Shown here: positions 11,968-23,422 of the stretch, piece after piece
How the letters are laid out: every line of letters starts with the position of its first letter
Numbering within the stretch: position 1 is the first letter of the stretch
NCBI GenBank assembly: GCA_015143295.1
Contig: CM026565.1
Location: forward strand, 31,008,052-31,072,051
Reading direction: 5' to 3'
Origin: Tetracentron sinense
Lineage: Eukaryota; Streptophyta; Magnoliopsida; Trochodendrales; Trochodendraceae
DNA: 64,000 nt
Position numbers and translations under genes: made by a program
The notes under the pieces: model-generated
What the model was told of the DNA's origin: nothing
Databases searched by the model: none
What the model saw: only the letters and a program-made list of their open reading frames with translations

Positions 11968-12371
11968 CTACTATAAACATGTGGCTTTAGAGTACATAAT
12001 GACTTGACTTACCAAACAAGGTCATTAAACCTTATCTTAACCTCTAACCCAACTCAGGGTTCATCCACCGCCACTTATATTGGGGTATATATTAATTTTT
12101 TTTCCTGTGTATTTGTTGCAGAGATAAAGGCTAATATCAGGGGAGAACAGTTTAATTACAATATTTTCTCTGGCTCCTTTATTTTGCTAAAAAGCTGCAT
12201 AATTACTCAATACAATCACACTAGTATCAACTGTTTATGACATTAGTATATAACTAGAACATGCTAAACTTAGATTAAGCCCTCTTTCTTGCATTACAAC
12301 AAAAATAATCTTAGCATATTCAAATAAGCGCAACACATCATGCACATAGCTTGCATTGCGATTCGATTCGC

Positions 12372-15300
12372 TTACAGGAGGCGACGAGGATTGCGAAGAC
12401 TGAGCAACTTCACGTCATCCACGACAGGCCCGCAGAGGGAAGCAAAGTCATCACTTCTCATAGTATAGAATGTGCTAAGGAACATAATCCGTGTACGAGT
12501 AGCAACAGCGGTGAACCGGAGTACTGCACGCTTGAAGCCACCTTTACCCTTAGACTCATAGGGTACCTTGATAGTGTCTCTACCTGCAAATGCTTCAACC
12601 ACCATGGACCCTTCACAAGAGTTGCTAGCATCTCCTACAGCAAATGTAAGGGTATAGACTTTGCCTGGGATGGTTCGAGCTACCTGTGCAATTGCACTCT
12701 CCTTTCCTGCAACAAGTTCTACAGCTCGTTTCCCCTCTGGGACTGAGAAATGAACAGAATCTATATACTTTACAGCTTTAAGGGATTCAACCATCCAACC
12801 GGGCAACGGCGAGTGATCATCCTCGATGTTAGGAGGAACTAGGACACCCCAGGATGTGTTGGGGAAAATATAAGGACCTTCTTCAAAATCTCCATTTTTT
12901 AACAGGTTTTCTGCATGATTAGAAAATGAAAACAAGCTCATTGTCAGTTAAAGAGATAATCCAATGATTTAATCCCTAAGGTTCTAGTATAGCTAAAGTA
13001 GATCATGATTAAATTCGGGGAGAGTTCAATCGCACCCACAGGTCAACATGTATCCCTTTTAACCCCTATTAAAGGTGGTTAATATTCACTAACCCTTAAG
13101 GTTCAAGAATCTATCCTTTGGTTTTTAGAAAAAAATAATATAAAATTTAACCTTAAGGTTAAGAAATTTTAACCCTAGGATTATTATTATTATAATTATT
13201 ATTTTAATTTCTAAAACCTAAGGTTAAATTGTTGAACACTAAGGATTAGTGAATCTTAACCATGGTTAATAAGGGTTAAAAGGGATACATTATGACCTCG
13301 GTGTGATTGAATTCTCCCCAAATTCAATCGATTGGCTGCAATTCAATCTCAAGTTGAAGATTGGACTAGGGGGTGTCAATTGGGCCGGGCTTGGGCTTAA
13401 AACTTTGTGATTTCTGAATAGGCCAGGCATGGGGCTGAAACATTCACAAGAGGGTTTGGGGGGCCAAATTCGGCCCATTGACACCCCTAAATTGGGGACT
13501 AACCACCTAGAGTGCATGTGGCTTGCCAACTAATGGATTCAAACCATTCAATTCGTAGGCCTACTCCTGGATGGCGATGGCGATGGCTCGAATCACTTGA
13601 ACCATGCGCCTTTTATCGTCTAGTTCCATGAACTAATGGTGCTAGGTCACACCTCTTCAAGTCAAGAAGACATGAATCAAAAGGCATATATATATATGCT
13701 TACCTAACAATAATACAGACGTGTACTATTGATAGGCCTTATATGGGCTATGAATTGCAAATGGCCCATCTGCAAGTAGGATATACTTGCAAATGCATAC
13801 ATAAATGTATGTAAAACTATAGATGAATGAATATTACATCAATAGTACATTGGTAGAGGATGGACTTACTGTTGGTTGCCCTAGGAGGATACAGAGACCT
13901 CATGGCAATGGAATCGATGAGAGGCCCGCAAGCCGGATCCTCCTCCACACCTGGGTTATGTATTAGGATCTCCACTACCGGGTAATCCGCCTGGAAGGCC
14001 CATGCATATGAATCCCAACCATTGCTACTATACATTGTCTGCATGGGGAGTACACCGGAGTCCGGTGCCACGGACACATTCAAGCGCTCCTCTTGTGCGC
14101 ATGTGCGTGCCGCACTAAATGTTATCGAGTAGTACATTCCCGGCATCACCTTCACCTTTTGCATAATCGAAGCCTCGTTTCCTAACCTAACTGCAAAAGC
14201 TCCTTCGGGCACTACTAGCAACATGTCACCCTGCTTCTGCCCCGACTTTATATATTCCACAAAACCCGAAATCTCCCATTCGGGTACCGAATTATGGCCG
14301 ATCACCACTGTGCCTTTCATCTGTGATGGCTTTGGCCCATATTCAAAGTTGCCATTAGGCAATAATCCTGCATTTTTGTGTGGCAATTAATGAAAATAAA
14401 ATGTGATTAGCACCATAGAAGCATAACATGCATGAATTGACTGAAATATCATTATTTTCCTATCAATATTACAAGCCTCAAAATATTAGAGAATGAATAC
14501 TTGATAGCTAGATTAATAGGATAGGTTAAGAATTAGTTTAGTACAAGAGATGGACAACTAAACCACCACACCGGCATACACGAAATTAAGTCCTTTACGA
14601 GGAGAAAATACCTCTTACCATTGGAACAAACGGCCAAACGTAATTAAAATAACAAAGATTAAATAAGGACAAGCAACTGAAAAAAATGACTTTTTTTAAT
14701 ACTTTTTTTTTTGGGACAAGCACCTATACACACGCATAGAATCAGAACTAAGGTTTCCATTAAAGTGTCATAAGGGTAAACTCACTCAATACTTCAAAAG
14801 GGCCTAACTTATCAAGAGATGTTGGTCTCTAATGCATACACTCATTTATAATTAAGTACACACCCGTTATGGGACTAATCTAAGGAAGTAGGTTGCTCTG
14901 GCCTTGATAGTCAATCTCAAATAAAATAAATAAATAAAATTAAAATTAAAAAATTGGTGGGACCACATATCCATTGTCATTTTCAAATGCACGCTGGAGA
15001 TGTTGGTACAAAGCCGTCCACCAGGGGGGAAGGGCAGTTTTATCTTTTTCCTTACCTCTGACAGAAAATTCGTGGCTGGCATACAGCAGCTACAGCTCTG
15101 TTGTATTTATTCTCAACTGCAGATTTCTTCCAAATAATGATATTTAATACCACCTTACCCAATGGGGACCTGTTAGATTCCTGATGACTTGCTTTAATAC
15201 TAGATGAAAACAAGTCATTAGTAGCAAATCCAATCCTAAGAAGGGATCCGACAGATTTTCATTCGAGTCAAAGCCCTTATCCTTTAAACCCAAAAATAGA

Positions 15301-17523
15301 AATGATATCACACAACCAGATCTAAGTAGCCGTTAAGGTGCATATGATATTTTGAACTAACTTCAAGACATCATAAAGGGAGCAATCACTCCAAAAGAAC
15401 ATGTCTTAAGGAGGGATGATGGCCCTTATACAATTAAACACCCAAGTCCACTTCCCAAGAGCAAATGATTATATCTAATGCCAGAAAAATGGTCTCGGGC
15501 TCCCACACATCATGTGGTGATAAAAATGAGTGGATTAGCAACACTTCTATACGTAACCTAATGGTTGGTTTGCAGGCCATAATTTTTTTTTGTTTAAATT
15601 TTATTGCTTGAAAGTAATAGATTTACACAAGATGAATAGCAAAACCAAACGAGTGAGCCTTATTACAATTTAAAACTTTATTTAAATTCTTTTCAGAAAA
15701 CGTGTTGTAGTGGAAATTTTAGTCAGTGAGATGAGGAGTGTTAGCCCTACCCTTAGGTCTTTCTTACTCTCAATATGAACCAACAACTTGTCCAAATTCT
15801 CTGTTAAAGCATTACAATAACTCAAAATTTATAATGCTTTAACAGAAAATTTGGACAGATAATTGGTTCATGTTAAAGTTAGGAAAGACACGAGAGTAGG
15901 GCTAACACTCCTCTTATTGACATAGACTCCCTGACTGTTGTAGCTCTCTCCAACAAGGGCTATCTTGTGTGGGTTTATCCTTATGACACCCTAAGGGTTA
16001 CCTTGGCTATCTTGTGTATGTTCATCCTTTGGACACCCTAAGGGTTATCTTAAGTCTGAATCGTGTGTGTTTAAATTACATCTTTAACCAAATAAAAAAA
16101 CAGGGAAATGGAAAACGGACCAGGGTCAGCTTAGAAGCTGACCTTATTAGCCTAACCCCTTTTTTACCATCCATCAACTATGGTTAGCCCTTTAGAGTTA
16201 AACAATTTAACCATAGTATTTAGAAAAAATAAAAGAACAAAATTATTTATTTTAATTTAATTAAATTTAATCATGATTAAAAATGAGTTAAAAGGGACAC
16301 TGGACTCTTCTTAAGCCTCTAAAATGAAAAAAAGGTATGTAGGTGTTGGACCGCCAATGGGAATGAGCCACATACCTCTTTTGGACGCTTATGAAGTATA
16401 ATATATGCATTTAAATTGAAACGTTACAGTGAAGGGGGTGTTTGACACCTTCCTATTGGGTGCTAGCGGTCTCCTCACCAACCAAGAGGATCTTGAGTCC
16501 TTCACATATATATAGCTCATGCTTGTGCAGCCACACGTGTGACCACGTGGACAGTAATAATGTCTGTCCACGGTCTTCTGGTATGCAGAGAATAGAACAG
16601 TATTTGGACGGGATGATTGACAGTATGTCTGCCACGTGTACTGAAGAGATTCTCACACTAAAGAAGATCTCAAATCTCTTTATACAACCCACTCAGGCAC
16701 ATGAAAATAAATGAAACCAGACTGTTAAAAAAACAAAACAAAACAAAACAGTGGACCCATTAAGCTGAAATGACATATTTGCCCCTCAACATTCAAATCT
16801 AAATCGAGCATATGGATGACTAGGGAGACAAAATGGGCATATCCTGACATAATGATCAGGAAACCTTTGTAGAACTGCAAACTCTATAGTCCATACTATA
16901 TATGCTACTTGAAAGATCAAGCTATCCTCAATCAAAAGACAAAAGGAGCCCAAGCTTTAGTACCGACGACAAAGGGTATTTTGGAAATTTAATTTCTAAC
17001 AAAAAAACACTATCAAGATTTGAAATTTTTATGAAGTAGTACATTTGAAATCATTAATGACAATGGCATTTCCGTAATATTGTACGAAACCTTGAGTTCA
17101 TTCAATTGGAGCCAAGCAACTAAAGCAAAATAAGCTTGAATCTGAGCTCGTTTAAACTGGTCGGAAAAATCAATGCAGTCAAATAAATCGAACGGTTATA
17201 AGCATTTCCGACCAAAACCCCTCGGCACATAAAAGAGTATCACTATTCAGCTTATAGCTCTATACACTCAGCTAAAAATCAATACCGATTATTACTTTAA
17301 CAGGTGTCAGTTTTTGATTGAGAATAGAGAATGCTTGAGAGTAGGGCTAGCATCACCCCTCTTCATCTTATAAGCTAAAACTCGGAAAAGAAAGAACTAC
17401 GAAAAAACCATGCGAAACGAAGCTCGTATTGCCGGAAAACGGATAGAGCTTACCGTCGGTGAAGGCTAAGGCGATGTGGCAGGTGGCGCAGAGTAGCATC
17501 GACAGGACAGCGGCAGTGAACAT
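12372..17523 (-). CDS. DUF642 cell-wall protein (BIIDXI-like), secreted
   Basis: Exons on the minus strand are 17523-17454, 14367-13870 and 12910-12372. GT-AG junctions and phases agree and give 368 aa, the usual length for the family. Residues 1-22 (MFTAAVLSMLLCATCHIALA and on) are a signal peptide. Two tandem galactose-binding-like DUF642 domains follow. The first starts GLLPNGNFEYGP and ends with ACGPLIDSIAMRSL; the second starts NLLKNGDFEEGPY and ends with CGPVVDDVKLLSL. Each has a conserved VPEG(A/K)xAV(R/E)L strand and paired cysteines. Plant DUF642 proteins are apoplastic, bind cellulose or pectin and affect pectin methylesterase activity; that role here is inferred from the family. 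The ATG chosen is the only one that gives a signal peptide and a good donor. Intron 1 is 3.1 kb and intron 2 is 959 bp, both with repeats. No frame damage is seen. Confidence 0.95.
13010..13330. mobile_element. MITE with GGGGAGAGTTCAATC ends, in DUF642 intron 2
   Basis: The left end (GGGGAGAGTTCAATCGCACC…CCCTTTTAACCC) and the right end (inverted, GGGGAGAATTCAATCACACC…CCCTTTTAACCC) match over nearly 60 bp. Inner arms also pair (CCTTAAGGTT…AACCTAAGG). Related copies lie at 34978-35262, 43848-44050 (partial) and 59850-60125. Confidence 0.85.
14698..14890 (-). mobile_element. SINE-like repeat in DUF642 intron 1
   Basis: A run of T at 14701-14711 would be the A-tail of a minus-strand copy. It is followed by CATTAAAGTGTCATAA, CAAAAGGGCCTAACTTATCA and, at the far end, GTTATGGGACTAAT. 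The same order is seen at 19733-19945, and a tail-less piece at about 15330-15480. No clear A/B boxes were read, so 'SINE' is provisional. Confidence 0.5.
15728..15930. mobile_element. MITE with long TIRs, in DUF642 intron 1
   Basis: The left end (GAGGAGTGTTAGCCCTAC, then TCTTTC, then ATGAACCAA, then TTGTCCAAATT) is mirrored by the right end (AATTTGGACA, TTGGTTCAT, GAAAGACAC, GTAGGGCTAACACTCCTC). The arms are about 85-90 bp around a short centre, so it can fold into one hairpin. The GTAGGGCTA(A/G)CA phrase also recurs alone near 17343 and 10825. Confidence 0.8.
16100..16325. repeat. Dispersed repeat with GGAAAACGGACC head, copy 1
   Basis: The shared order is GGAAAACGGACC, then CAGCTTAGAAGCT, then CCATCAACTATGGTTAG, an AT-rich centre with TTTAATTTAATTAAAT, then GTTAAAAGGGACAC. 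The same order is present at 24608-24840. Parts of the arms pair (TAACCATAG against CTATGGTTA). Probably a MITE; the ends are not resolved. Confidence 0.6.
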
Positions 17524-17524
17524 T

Positions 17525-17700
17525 GTGGCTGTGGCCTGTGAGTCTAGAGAGAGAGAGAGAGACTGCGGGATGTGCCGAAACTACTGGATGCTTATCGCCT
17601 TTTATGCACGCAAATCTCCAGAAAAGCCGCCAGATTTCAAGAAAACCACATGAATGCCACTGGCTTTGCGCGTCGTCACTTTCTGTTGATTTTACCGATT
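17525..17700 (-). promoter_or_regulatory. DUF642 gene core promoter
   Basis: On the minus strand a TATA-like GCATAAAAGGC lies at 17609-17599, some 75 bp before the ATG. It is followed by a CT dinucleotide tract (plus-strand GAGAGAGAGAGA, 17551-17563) typical of plant 5' leaders. The initiation site near 17570 is inferred. Confidence 0.6.
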
Positions 17701-17764
17701 TCAGGCAAAATATCACGATATAGGAATTCTAAGACAAGAATTTCTCGAGATATGAGAAATTGAC

Positions 17765-19530
17765 GAGAATTATTTATTTTAATTATAAATTCACGTGGGT
17801 TTGTATAATTACGGTTTGACCCTTCTCCGTTTTGCACCCTAAAACTGTGTATCTCCTGGTGGAGGTTAAAGACAAAAGCTGTTGAAATCACATGCTTTTC
17901 TCCCGAGTCTGTCTCAAACATATCTAAGGACACGACATCTCTTGATAATTTTTGGATCTCTGTCGTTCCAGAGTCTTTTCCGTCATTTTATGCCCAAAAT
18001 TGCATTTTATGTAGTGTGCTAATGCTATTGCAATTAAGGTTCTACATAAGAAAAGAATATTTTGGGAATTTTTATCGTAAATAACCAAATTGACCTTGAA
18101 GACAAGGGTATCTAGGGCACATGCTCGTTGTTATTTGATCAAAAGACCAAATTACCCTTAATTGAATCAAATTTTACCATCTCAAGATGGTTTCTATTTA
18201 ATTTTTTTTTAACCAAATAAAAAATGCTCTCAAATTATTTGTTAATTTACCGAGGTAAGTTATATATCTTAACCTTCCTTTTCCTTTTGGTCGGCAATAA
18301 TACAATATATTATACACCAAGGTTTGAAATTTTTATCTCATTAGCCTCTTTGAAATCGAAATAACTATAATCTCATATTGCACTAAATCGATCTAAATTT
18401 TACAAATTTATTTTTAGTAAAATTCTGGCACTTTTCAAAAAAAAAAAATTGATAACTTTATCAAGATTTAAAACTTTTATTTTAAAACCGAAAATAATGC
18501 AATTTTGTTATTAAATATAAAGTATAATTAAAGGTCAATCTATTATTATAATAAGATATCTTGTTAGATAGGATACTTAAAACTTTTAAACACTTCTACT
18601 AACCTATTTAAATTGAAAAATCTAAGCATTAAGACCCTTAAACACTTTTACTAACCAATTAAAACTACTGGCACATTAACCTATCTAAATAATTTGCTTA
18701 GTTGGAGAAGTTATTTACATCTAATAACACATGCAGATATATTAGATAGAAAAAAAAAAAATTATTTCTATTCTTTCAAAATTTCATGAAATAATGACAT
18801 ATATAGTGAAAAATCTAGTCTAGATTAAATAAAATCTTCAAAAAATAATAATTTCCAAAATTCGATGTGATTTTTGAAATATTCAATATTTTAGTTTCCC
18901 TTAGGGACCAAAATTTCTGATATTTTAGAAATTGCAGACCTTGCTACACCCACCATTATAGCTAGTTAGGATGGAAAAGGTGCGCATCTCCATAATGATG
19001 AGGTCCTCAAATCGATTCACCTGTAAAGAAGAGCACTGACTAGGGGACTCAGGTTCACTGCTTAAGTCACCGATGTGTCCTCTTGTCCCTTTTAACACCA
19101 ATTTAATCTTGATTAAATTAAACTAAATTAAATAATCGGTGAGTCTTGAAAATTGGGGCATGGACCAATGATGATCGGCCATTTTGTTAGATAAAAGTAA
19201 AGTATTTTCTATAAAGAAACTGAATTAGTAGAAGTTTTGAATAGATGAGGAGAGAGGAGGGCTCAGTCCTCGGTCATCACTACCCGTCATAGAAGTGCAG
19301 TGATTTATTGCCCAGGGGCAGTGAAGGAATATTCTAAATTTATGAAGAGGTGGCTCTATGTACTTTTGCTGTGTTATACCCTTATTTAGCTCATTGTAGT
19401 CACCAAGGCGTGTATTTTCTGTTAGATGATGTGATATTATTTTTATAATACTATTTACGTTTTGTTTGATGTTCCTCTCCTACTGTAGGTTTTACCTCAT
19501 TAACTCGTTTGCGTAGACATTGTCTTGCCA
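17765..19530. other. Intergenic, AT-rich, no gene seen
   Basis: Very AT-rich DNA upstream of the DUF642 gene. There are no open frames of note. At about 19060-19170 there are phrases shared with the GGAAAACGGACC family (CTTTTAACACC…TTAAATTAAAC). The phrase AATTGGGGCATGGACCAATG at 19150 recurs near 62352, marking another dispersed repeat whose ends I cannot place. Confidence 0.5.
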
Positions 19531-19533
19531 TAA

Positions 19534-19680
19534 TGCTATGTTTGGTTGATGAGAAAATACGTGAAAACATGGAAAATATAAGAAAATTGGACAAAACATA
19601 GCTAACAATTGTATTAGAAATCCAAAATTGTCTTTTATTTTCCATGTTTTCACCTAATTTCTCAACAACCAAACATAGCA
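19534..19680. mobile_element. Tourist-like MITE with TAA target duplication
   Basis: 147 bp. It begins TGCTATGTTTGGTTG and ends CAACCAAACATAGCA, a perfect 15-bp TIR, extended with AGAAA/TTTCT. It is flanked on both sides by TAA (19531-19533 and 19681-19683), the 3-bp target duplication of the PIF/Harbinger superfamily. Non-coding interior. Confidence 0.88.
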
Positions 19681-19732
19681 TAATTGATTGTAAGAACGAC
19701 TATTTCTTAAGCACCTATTCAACTATCCATTG

Positions 19733-19945
19733 ACTCTTTTTTTTTTTTTGGGTAAAAAAGTTATCATGTAACACACTCGCACATAAACCCTAAATGCACA
19801 CACAAATCAGACCTAAGGTAATTGTTAAGGTGCCATAAAGATAAATCCATGCAACTAGTCCAAAAGGACCTATCTTAAGGAGGGTTGATGACCCTTTACC
19901 TTTGTGAAGACCACTTCTCAACCAGTGTGAGACTAAATCCGGGAT
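19733..19945 (-). mobile_element. SINE-like repeat, T-run start, copy 2
   Basis: A run of T at 19738-19750, then TAAGGTGCCATAA, CCAAAAGGACCTATCTTA and GTGTGAGACTAAAT, in the same order as 14698-14890. Read on the minus strand it ends in an A-tail. Confidence 0.5.
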
Positions 19946-20499
19946 GCACACGATAAACATCAATTGATTTTTTGATAGAAAAGTAATCATTGACCATCTC
20001 ACATGTGGAAAATTTAATCATTCCTCTTCTAATATTTCCCACTTTTTAAGAATTTGATCATGTATTGAAAGAAATCGAAGTGATCAAGTCTGAGGGAGAA
20101 CTTTTAGTACATTCATTGCAGCACTACTCAAGAAATGTGATGGTTGAGCCACTCAGCCCGAAAATGACTACATATATAGAAAAATGATGTTTTTGACCAA
20201 ATATTTATAAATAAAAATAGTCATCTCAAAAAAACATAGGTTTAACCATCACAATATATATATAGAGAGAAATGCGTAAAAACAAAAAATATTATTACTC
20301 AGGGTATAAAATATAAGAATTATCAAATAGGTTTGGGATGGCATGATCGTTAATAACATTTACTATCAGGACTTAACAAATAATATTATCACCCTCATTC
20401 TTAACATATATAAGACAATTCAAATGCAACATTGTCATGCATTTCACATTTTAATTACAAATTTGCTATCGAAAACCCTATATGTTATTTTTTTTTATC

Positions 20500-20890
20500 A
20501 TGTTAAGCCACTGGCGAAGTCATATGGGACCCCTCTTCTCCCCCCCAACTTTGTGGAAAAAAACTCTATAGTATTAACAGGTGCATACTCCAAACTTTTG
20601 AGGAAAAAAATAAACAAATTTATACTTATATTATTTAATTTAAGAGGGCGAAGACATAGGGCAAGGGGGGAATTGCCCCCATCAACTTTTTTTTAAACTA
20701 AGTTTTATGCTAAATAATTTTATTTAAGATGCATAGTCATGGCAAAGGAGTAGCTGCCCACCATTAACTTTACAAAAAATTTATTTTACAAACAAACATA
20801 AATAGATGAGATGGTCTACGAATTTGACCCTAAAAAAAAATAAATCAGGGGCTACGACCCCACACCCAATTATTAGCCCCCCCGGCTTTG
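20500..20890. repeat. Dispersed 'CCCCC AACTTT' repeat, two tandem pieces
   Basis: It contains phrases such as CCCCCCAACTTTGTGGAAAA, TTTGAGGAAAAAAATAA, TATTATTTAATTTAAGAGG and GCATAGTCATGG. Related phrases recur at 26325-26510, 34785-34930, 36340-36400, 36790-36920, 38330-38520 and 50300-50530. It is an old, fragmented element; no ends or coding part can be defined. Confidence 0.5.
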
Positions 20891-20998
20891 TCCTAATGTT
20901 AACCCTTTTTTATATTTTCGACTTCTTAAAAGAAACTCTGGTAAATAACTCTTAAATATATTCATCTATTCCGTTACTGTTTAATTACCAATGATCCT

Positions 20999-21165
20999 TT
21001 ATAACAATTTTTTTTTTGTTTTTTGGCTACCAATATCATTTACTTAAGTTAGTAGGGTTTGGTTAGCTGGAAAATTGGAACTCTTGTTACTCATACCCGA
21101 GGGGACTCGATCCCCAAACCTCGCTCAACAGAGGTCACACCCCACCCTTCTATCTACATAATTGT
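20999..21165 (-). mobile_element. tRNA-type SINE, minus strand
   Basis: On the minus strand: head GGGTGGGGTGTGACCTC, B-box-like GGGGATCGAGTCCCC, body with TATGAGTAACAAGAG, then GTAAATGATATTGGTA and a tail (plus-strand T runs at 21009-21022). The body order equals that of the plus-strand copy at 39045-39192. Confidence 0.7.
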
Positions 21166-21892
21166 TTGATTACTACGGTAATTTTGATGTTTAAAGTTAC
21201 AAATCCTTTTTCAATAAAGTCTGTACTTCTGGGCCTTTTGTAGGCAGGAGATTCAGGACCCCAAGTAAGTATACAGAAGAGCAAAACGGATGATAAGGAA
21301 AAGACAAAAATAACCTCAAACGATACATAAAAGAATTCGGTTTTGATAAAAGCAGAGGAAACATGTCACGAGGGGGTGGGGCAGTCATCATGGTGGGCCC
21401 ACAAGGAAGGATGCTCAGAATCCAGCTAAACTAATCCCTTTGTGGGCCCATGCCACTTTGTGGGCTTTCATGGGAGGAGCATGTGGGCCTCCGAGCTTCA
21501 AATAGGGGTGGACCCATCTCAAGTTCAACCTTAGCCTCATCTCCTTCTCACACCTGCATGTGGACGACCGATCTTAGGCCGGATATAAAGGGCTCTCAAT
21601 CTTGGAACTTTCCTTGGCCCAAAACAAATATTTACATCTCATCAAAATTACCACTTAACTTCAAATAGTATTGAAAATCCTCATAAAATTACTATTTTAG
21701 CATTTTGTATGTCTCTTCCGAGACATCCGATTAAAAGAATTGTATGGTCCACAAAATTTGGTATCTCAATTTGATTCGCGGTAAGACTGTTAAAACTGTG
21801 GAGTTTAAAGGAGAGAATTATACCAAAATGTTATTTGATGGACTCACTTCAATCTAACTAAAAGCAATATTTTATGATACAACAACAATAAG

Positions 21893-22078
21893 ATTTTTTT
21901 TAAAAAAAATTATGGGGTGTCCTGAGCTCAAGACTACGACTAATCCCCATGTGCTACCAAGGGATACCCTCCCACTGGCAACCGATAACGCAGGTGCTCC
22001 CGGACTCGATCTCAAGACCTCCGGATCTACGGTTTGTCTTCTGATCACTCGGCTACACCCCCGAAGGGTATACAACAC
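21893..22078 (-). mobile_element. tRNA-derived SINE with A and B boxes, minus strand
   Basis: On the minus strand, starting near 22070: GGGGGTGTAGCCGAGTGATC holds an A box (TAGCCGAGTGATC), and about 35 bp later GGTCTTGAGATCGAGTCC fits a B box. The 3' end is A-rich (plus-strand TTTTTTTTAAAAAAAATT at 21894). The two boxes and their spacing support tRNA ancestry; it is not a functional tRNA because the arms do not pair. Confidence 0.8.
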
Positions 22079-22204
22079 TAAGATGGCTTAAGCTTTAATG
22101 GTAAAATATTGGGTAACCGAGAAGTAATGGTAAAAAAACAAAAAAAAACCAAGTAACTTGTTCAACAATGAGTATAAAATGAGAATAGCATTATTGAAGA
22201 GATT

Positions 22205-22385
22205 AAATCACAGCCAATTGCAATTGAATATAAGAGAATTCACTTGCATGTGTCACATGTGTATTGGAAGAAAAAAAAATTTAAAATTTTAATCACCCGC
22301 TTGTTTTTTCCCCATCCAAACCACTACGAACATGCAATTGAATAATCTTGAATTCAATTGCAATTGGCTGTCATCTAAGCTCACA
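22205..22385. mobile_element. MITE with ACAGCCAATTGCAATTGAAT ends
   Basis: The left end ACAGCCAATTGCAATTGAAT is the inverse of the right end ATTCAATTGCAATTGGCTGT. Further inside, CATGTGTCACATGTG forms a small palindrome. About 175 bp, non-coding. The same terminal phrases occur in weaker form beside the MITE at 59850-60125. Confidence 0.85.
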
Positions 22386-22419
22386 AATAAAAATGTTCAT
22401 TCGGGTGACCAAAAAACTA

Positions 22420-22578
22420 GGACTTTGCTACTGAGACCCTATTAAGGCCAAGACCATGCTCTAAAGCATTGGATTTCCGGTGGGGTCATTTCACATGGTA
22501 GGTCACACCTAAAATCTTATGCTCTTAGAGCCTGGTCTCAGTGGTCTCGGCCCTAATAGGGTCTCAGAAGCTTTATCC
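22420..22578. mobile_element. MULE-type hairpin MITE with 9-bp duplication, copy 1
   Basis: 159 bp. The left end GGACTTTGCTACTGAGACCC pairs with the inverted right end GGATAAAGCTTCTGAGACCC. The pairing continues inside (GGCCAAGACC…GGTCTCGGCC; GCTCTAA…TTAGAGC). It is flanked by AAAAAACTA on both sides (22411-22419 and 22579-22587), a perfect 9-bp duplication as made by Mutator-like transposases. Confidence 0.92.
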
Positions 22579-22599
22579 AAAAAACTAAGTAACAAAAAA

Positions 22600-23237
22600 T
22601 CATGAATGGACACATCTAAGAGAGTGTAGTAGAGCTCTCAAAAATAAAAATAAAAATGTAAAATTAATTTAAATGGTTTGAGTATATAAGATCAGGGTTT
22701 GAAATTTCGATTATGTCGAATGACGATTCAGCCCTCCAACCCGATATCAAAATTTTGAAAATTTTAGATTTATCAACAAAAATTTACAACTTTGAATTTT
22801 TTAAAATATTTTATTAATTAATATATTCATGATATTTCACGAAATTTTGAAATATTTCGAAAGAAATAATATTTTATAAAATTTAATATATTTACTTAAC
22901 ATTATTTTTTCTTTTTTTCAAAATTTCACAAAATTTTGATTGAATTTCAAAATATTTTGAAATCTTATTAAAAATTAATTAAAAAACCACCTAGATTTTG
23001 GCCGAAATCTCAAAATTTCAGTTGGATTCTACAAATCCGAAATGTATTACATTTCGATTTCAAGAGTTGGAACAAAACTGAGATTTCGCGACATCCAATT
23101 GGGATTTCAAACATTACTTAAGATTAATAATTGTAATAATGAAAAATATGTAAGTCATGTTTAAGCGTTTAGCTTAGAATTGAACAAGAAGATACTAAAA
23201 AAGAATGTGGATTGTGATAGATGAACAATTTAAATCC
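22600..23237. other. Intergenic, AT-rich, no gene seen
   Basis: Low-complexity AT-rich DNA with many AAATTTT phrases and loose palindromes (AAATTTTGAAATATTT, AAATATTTTGAAATCTT). No coding signal. Confidence 0.5.
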
Positions 23238-23422
23238 AAAGAGGAGCTCTACCTCACGACATTGTGTGGAGCTCCCGTTACACTATCACACTATCATGGT
23301 GGCAATCTTGTAATTATGTGTGTTGCAAAATTACCCTCCCCTCTCTTAATTGCAAATGTGTCATGACAATAGTGTATAAAAGGGAGCTTCGCATCGACGC
23401 CGAGAAGGAGAGCTCCGACTCA
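23238..23422. mobile_element. Imperfect-TIR MITE with GGAGCTC ends
   Basis: The left end GAGGAGCTCTACCTCACGAC…GGAGCTCCCGTTACACTAT matches the inverted right end GTCGGAGCTCTCCTTCTCGG…GAAGCTCCCTTTTATACACTAT in order and spacing over about 60 bp, with mismatches. Non-coding centre. Confidence 0.65.

Noticed and set aside
12351-12746. 131-codon plus-strand frame
   Set aside because: Antisense shadow of the third DUF642 exon.
16389-16714. Frames on both strands near ACGTG-core boxes and a TATA-like run
   Set aside because: Located in the DUF642 first intron; no homology and no splice support for a separate gene.
21893-22078. A functional tRNA gene
   Set aside because: A and B boxes are present, but acceptor and anticodon arms do not pair; a tRNA-derived SINE fits better.
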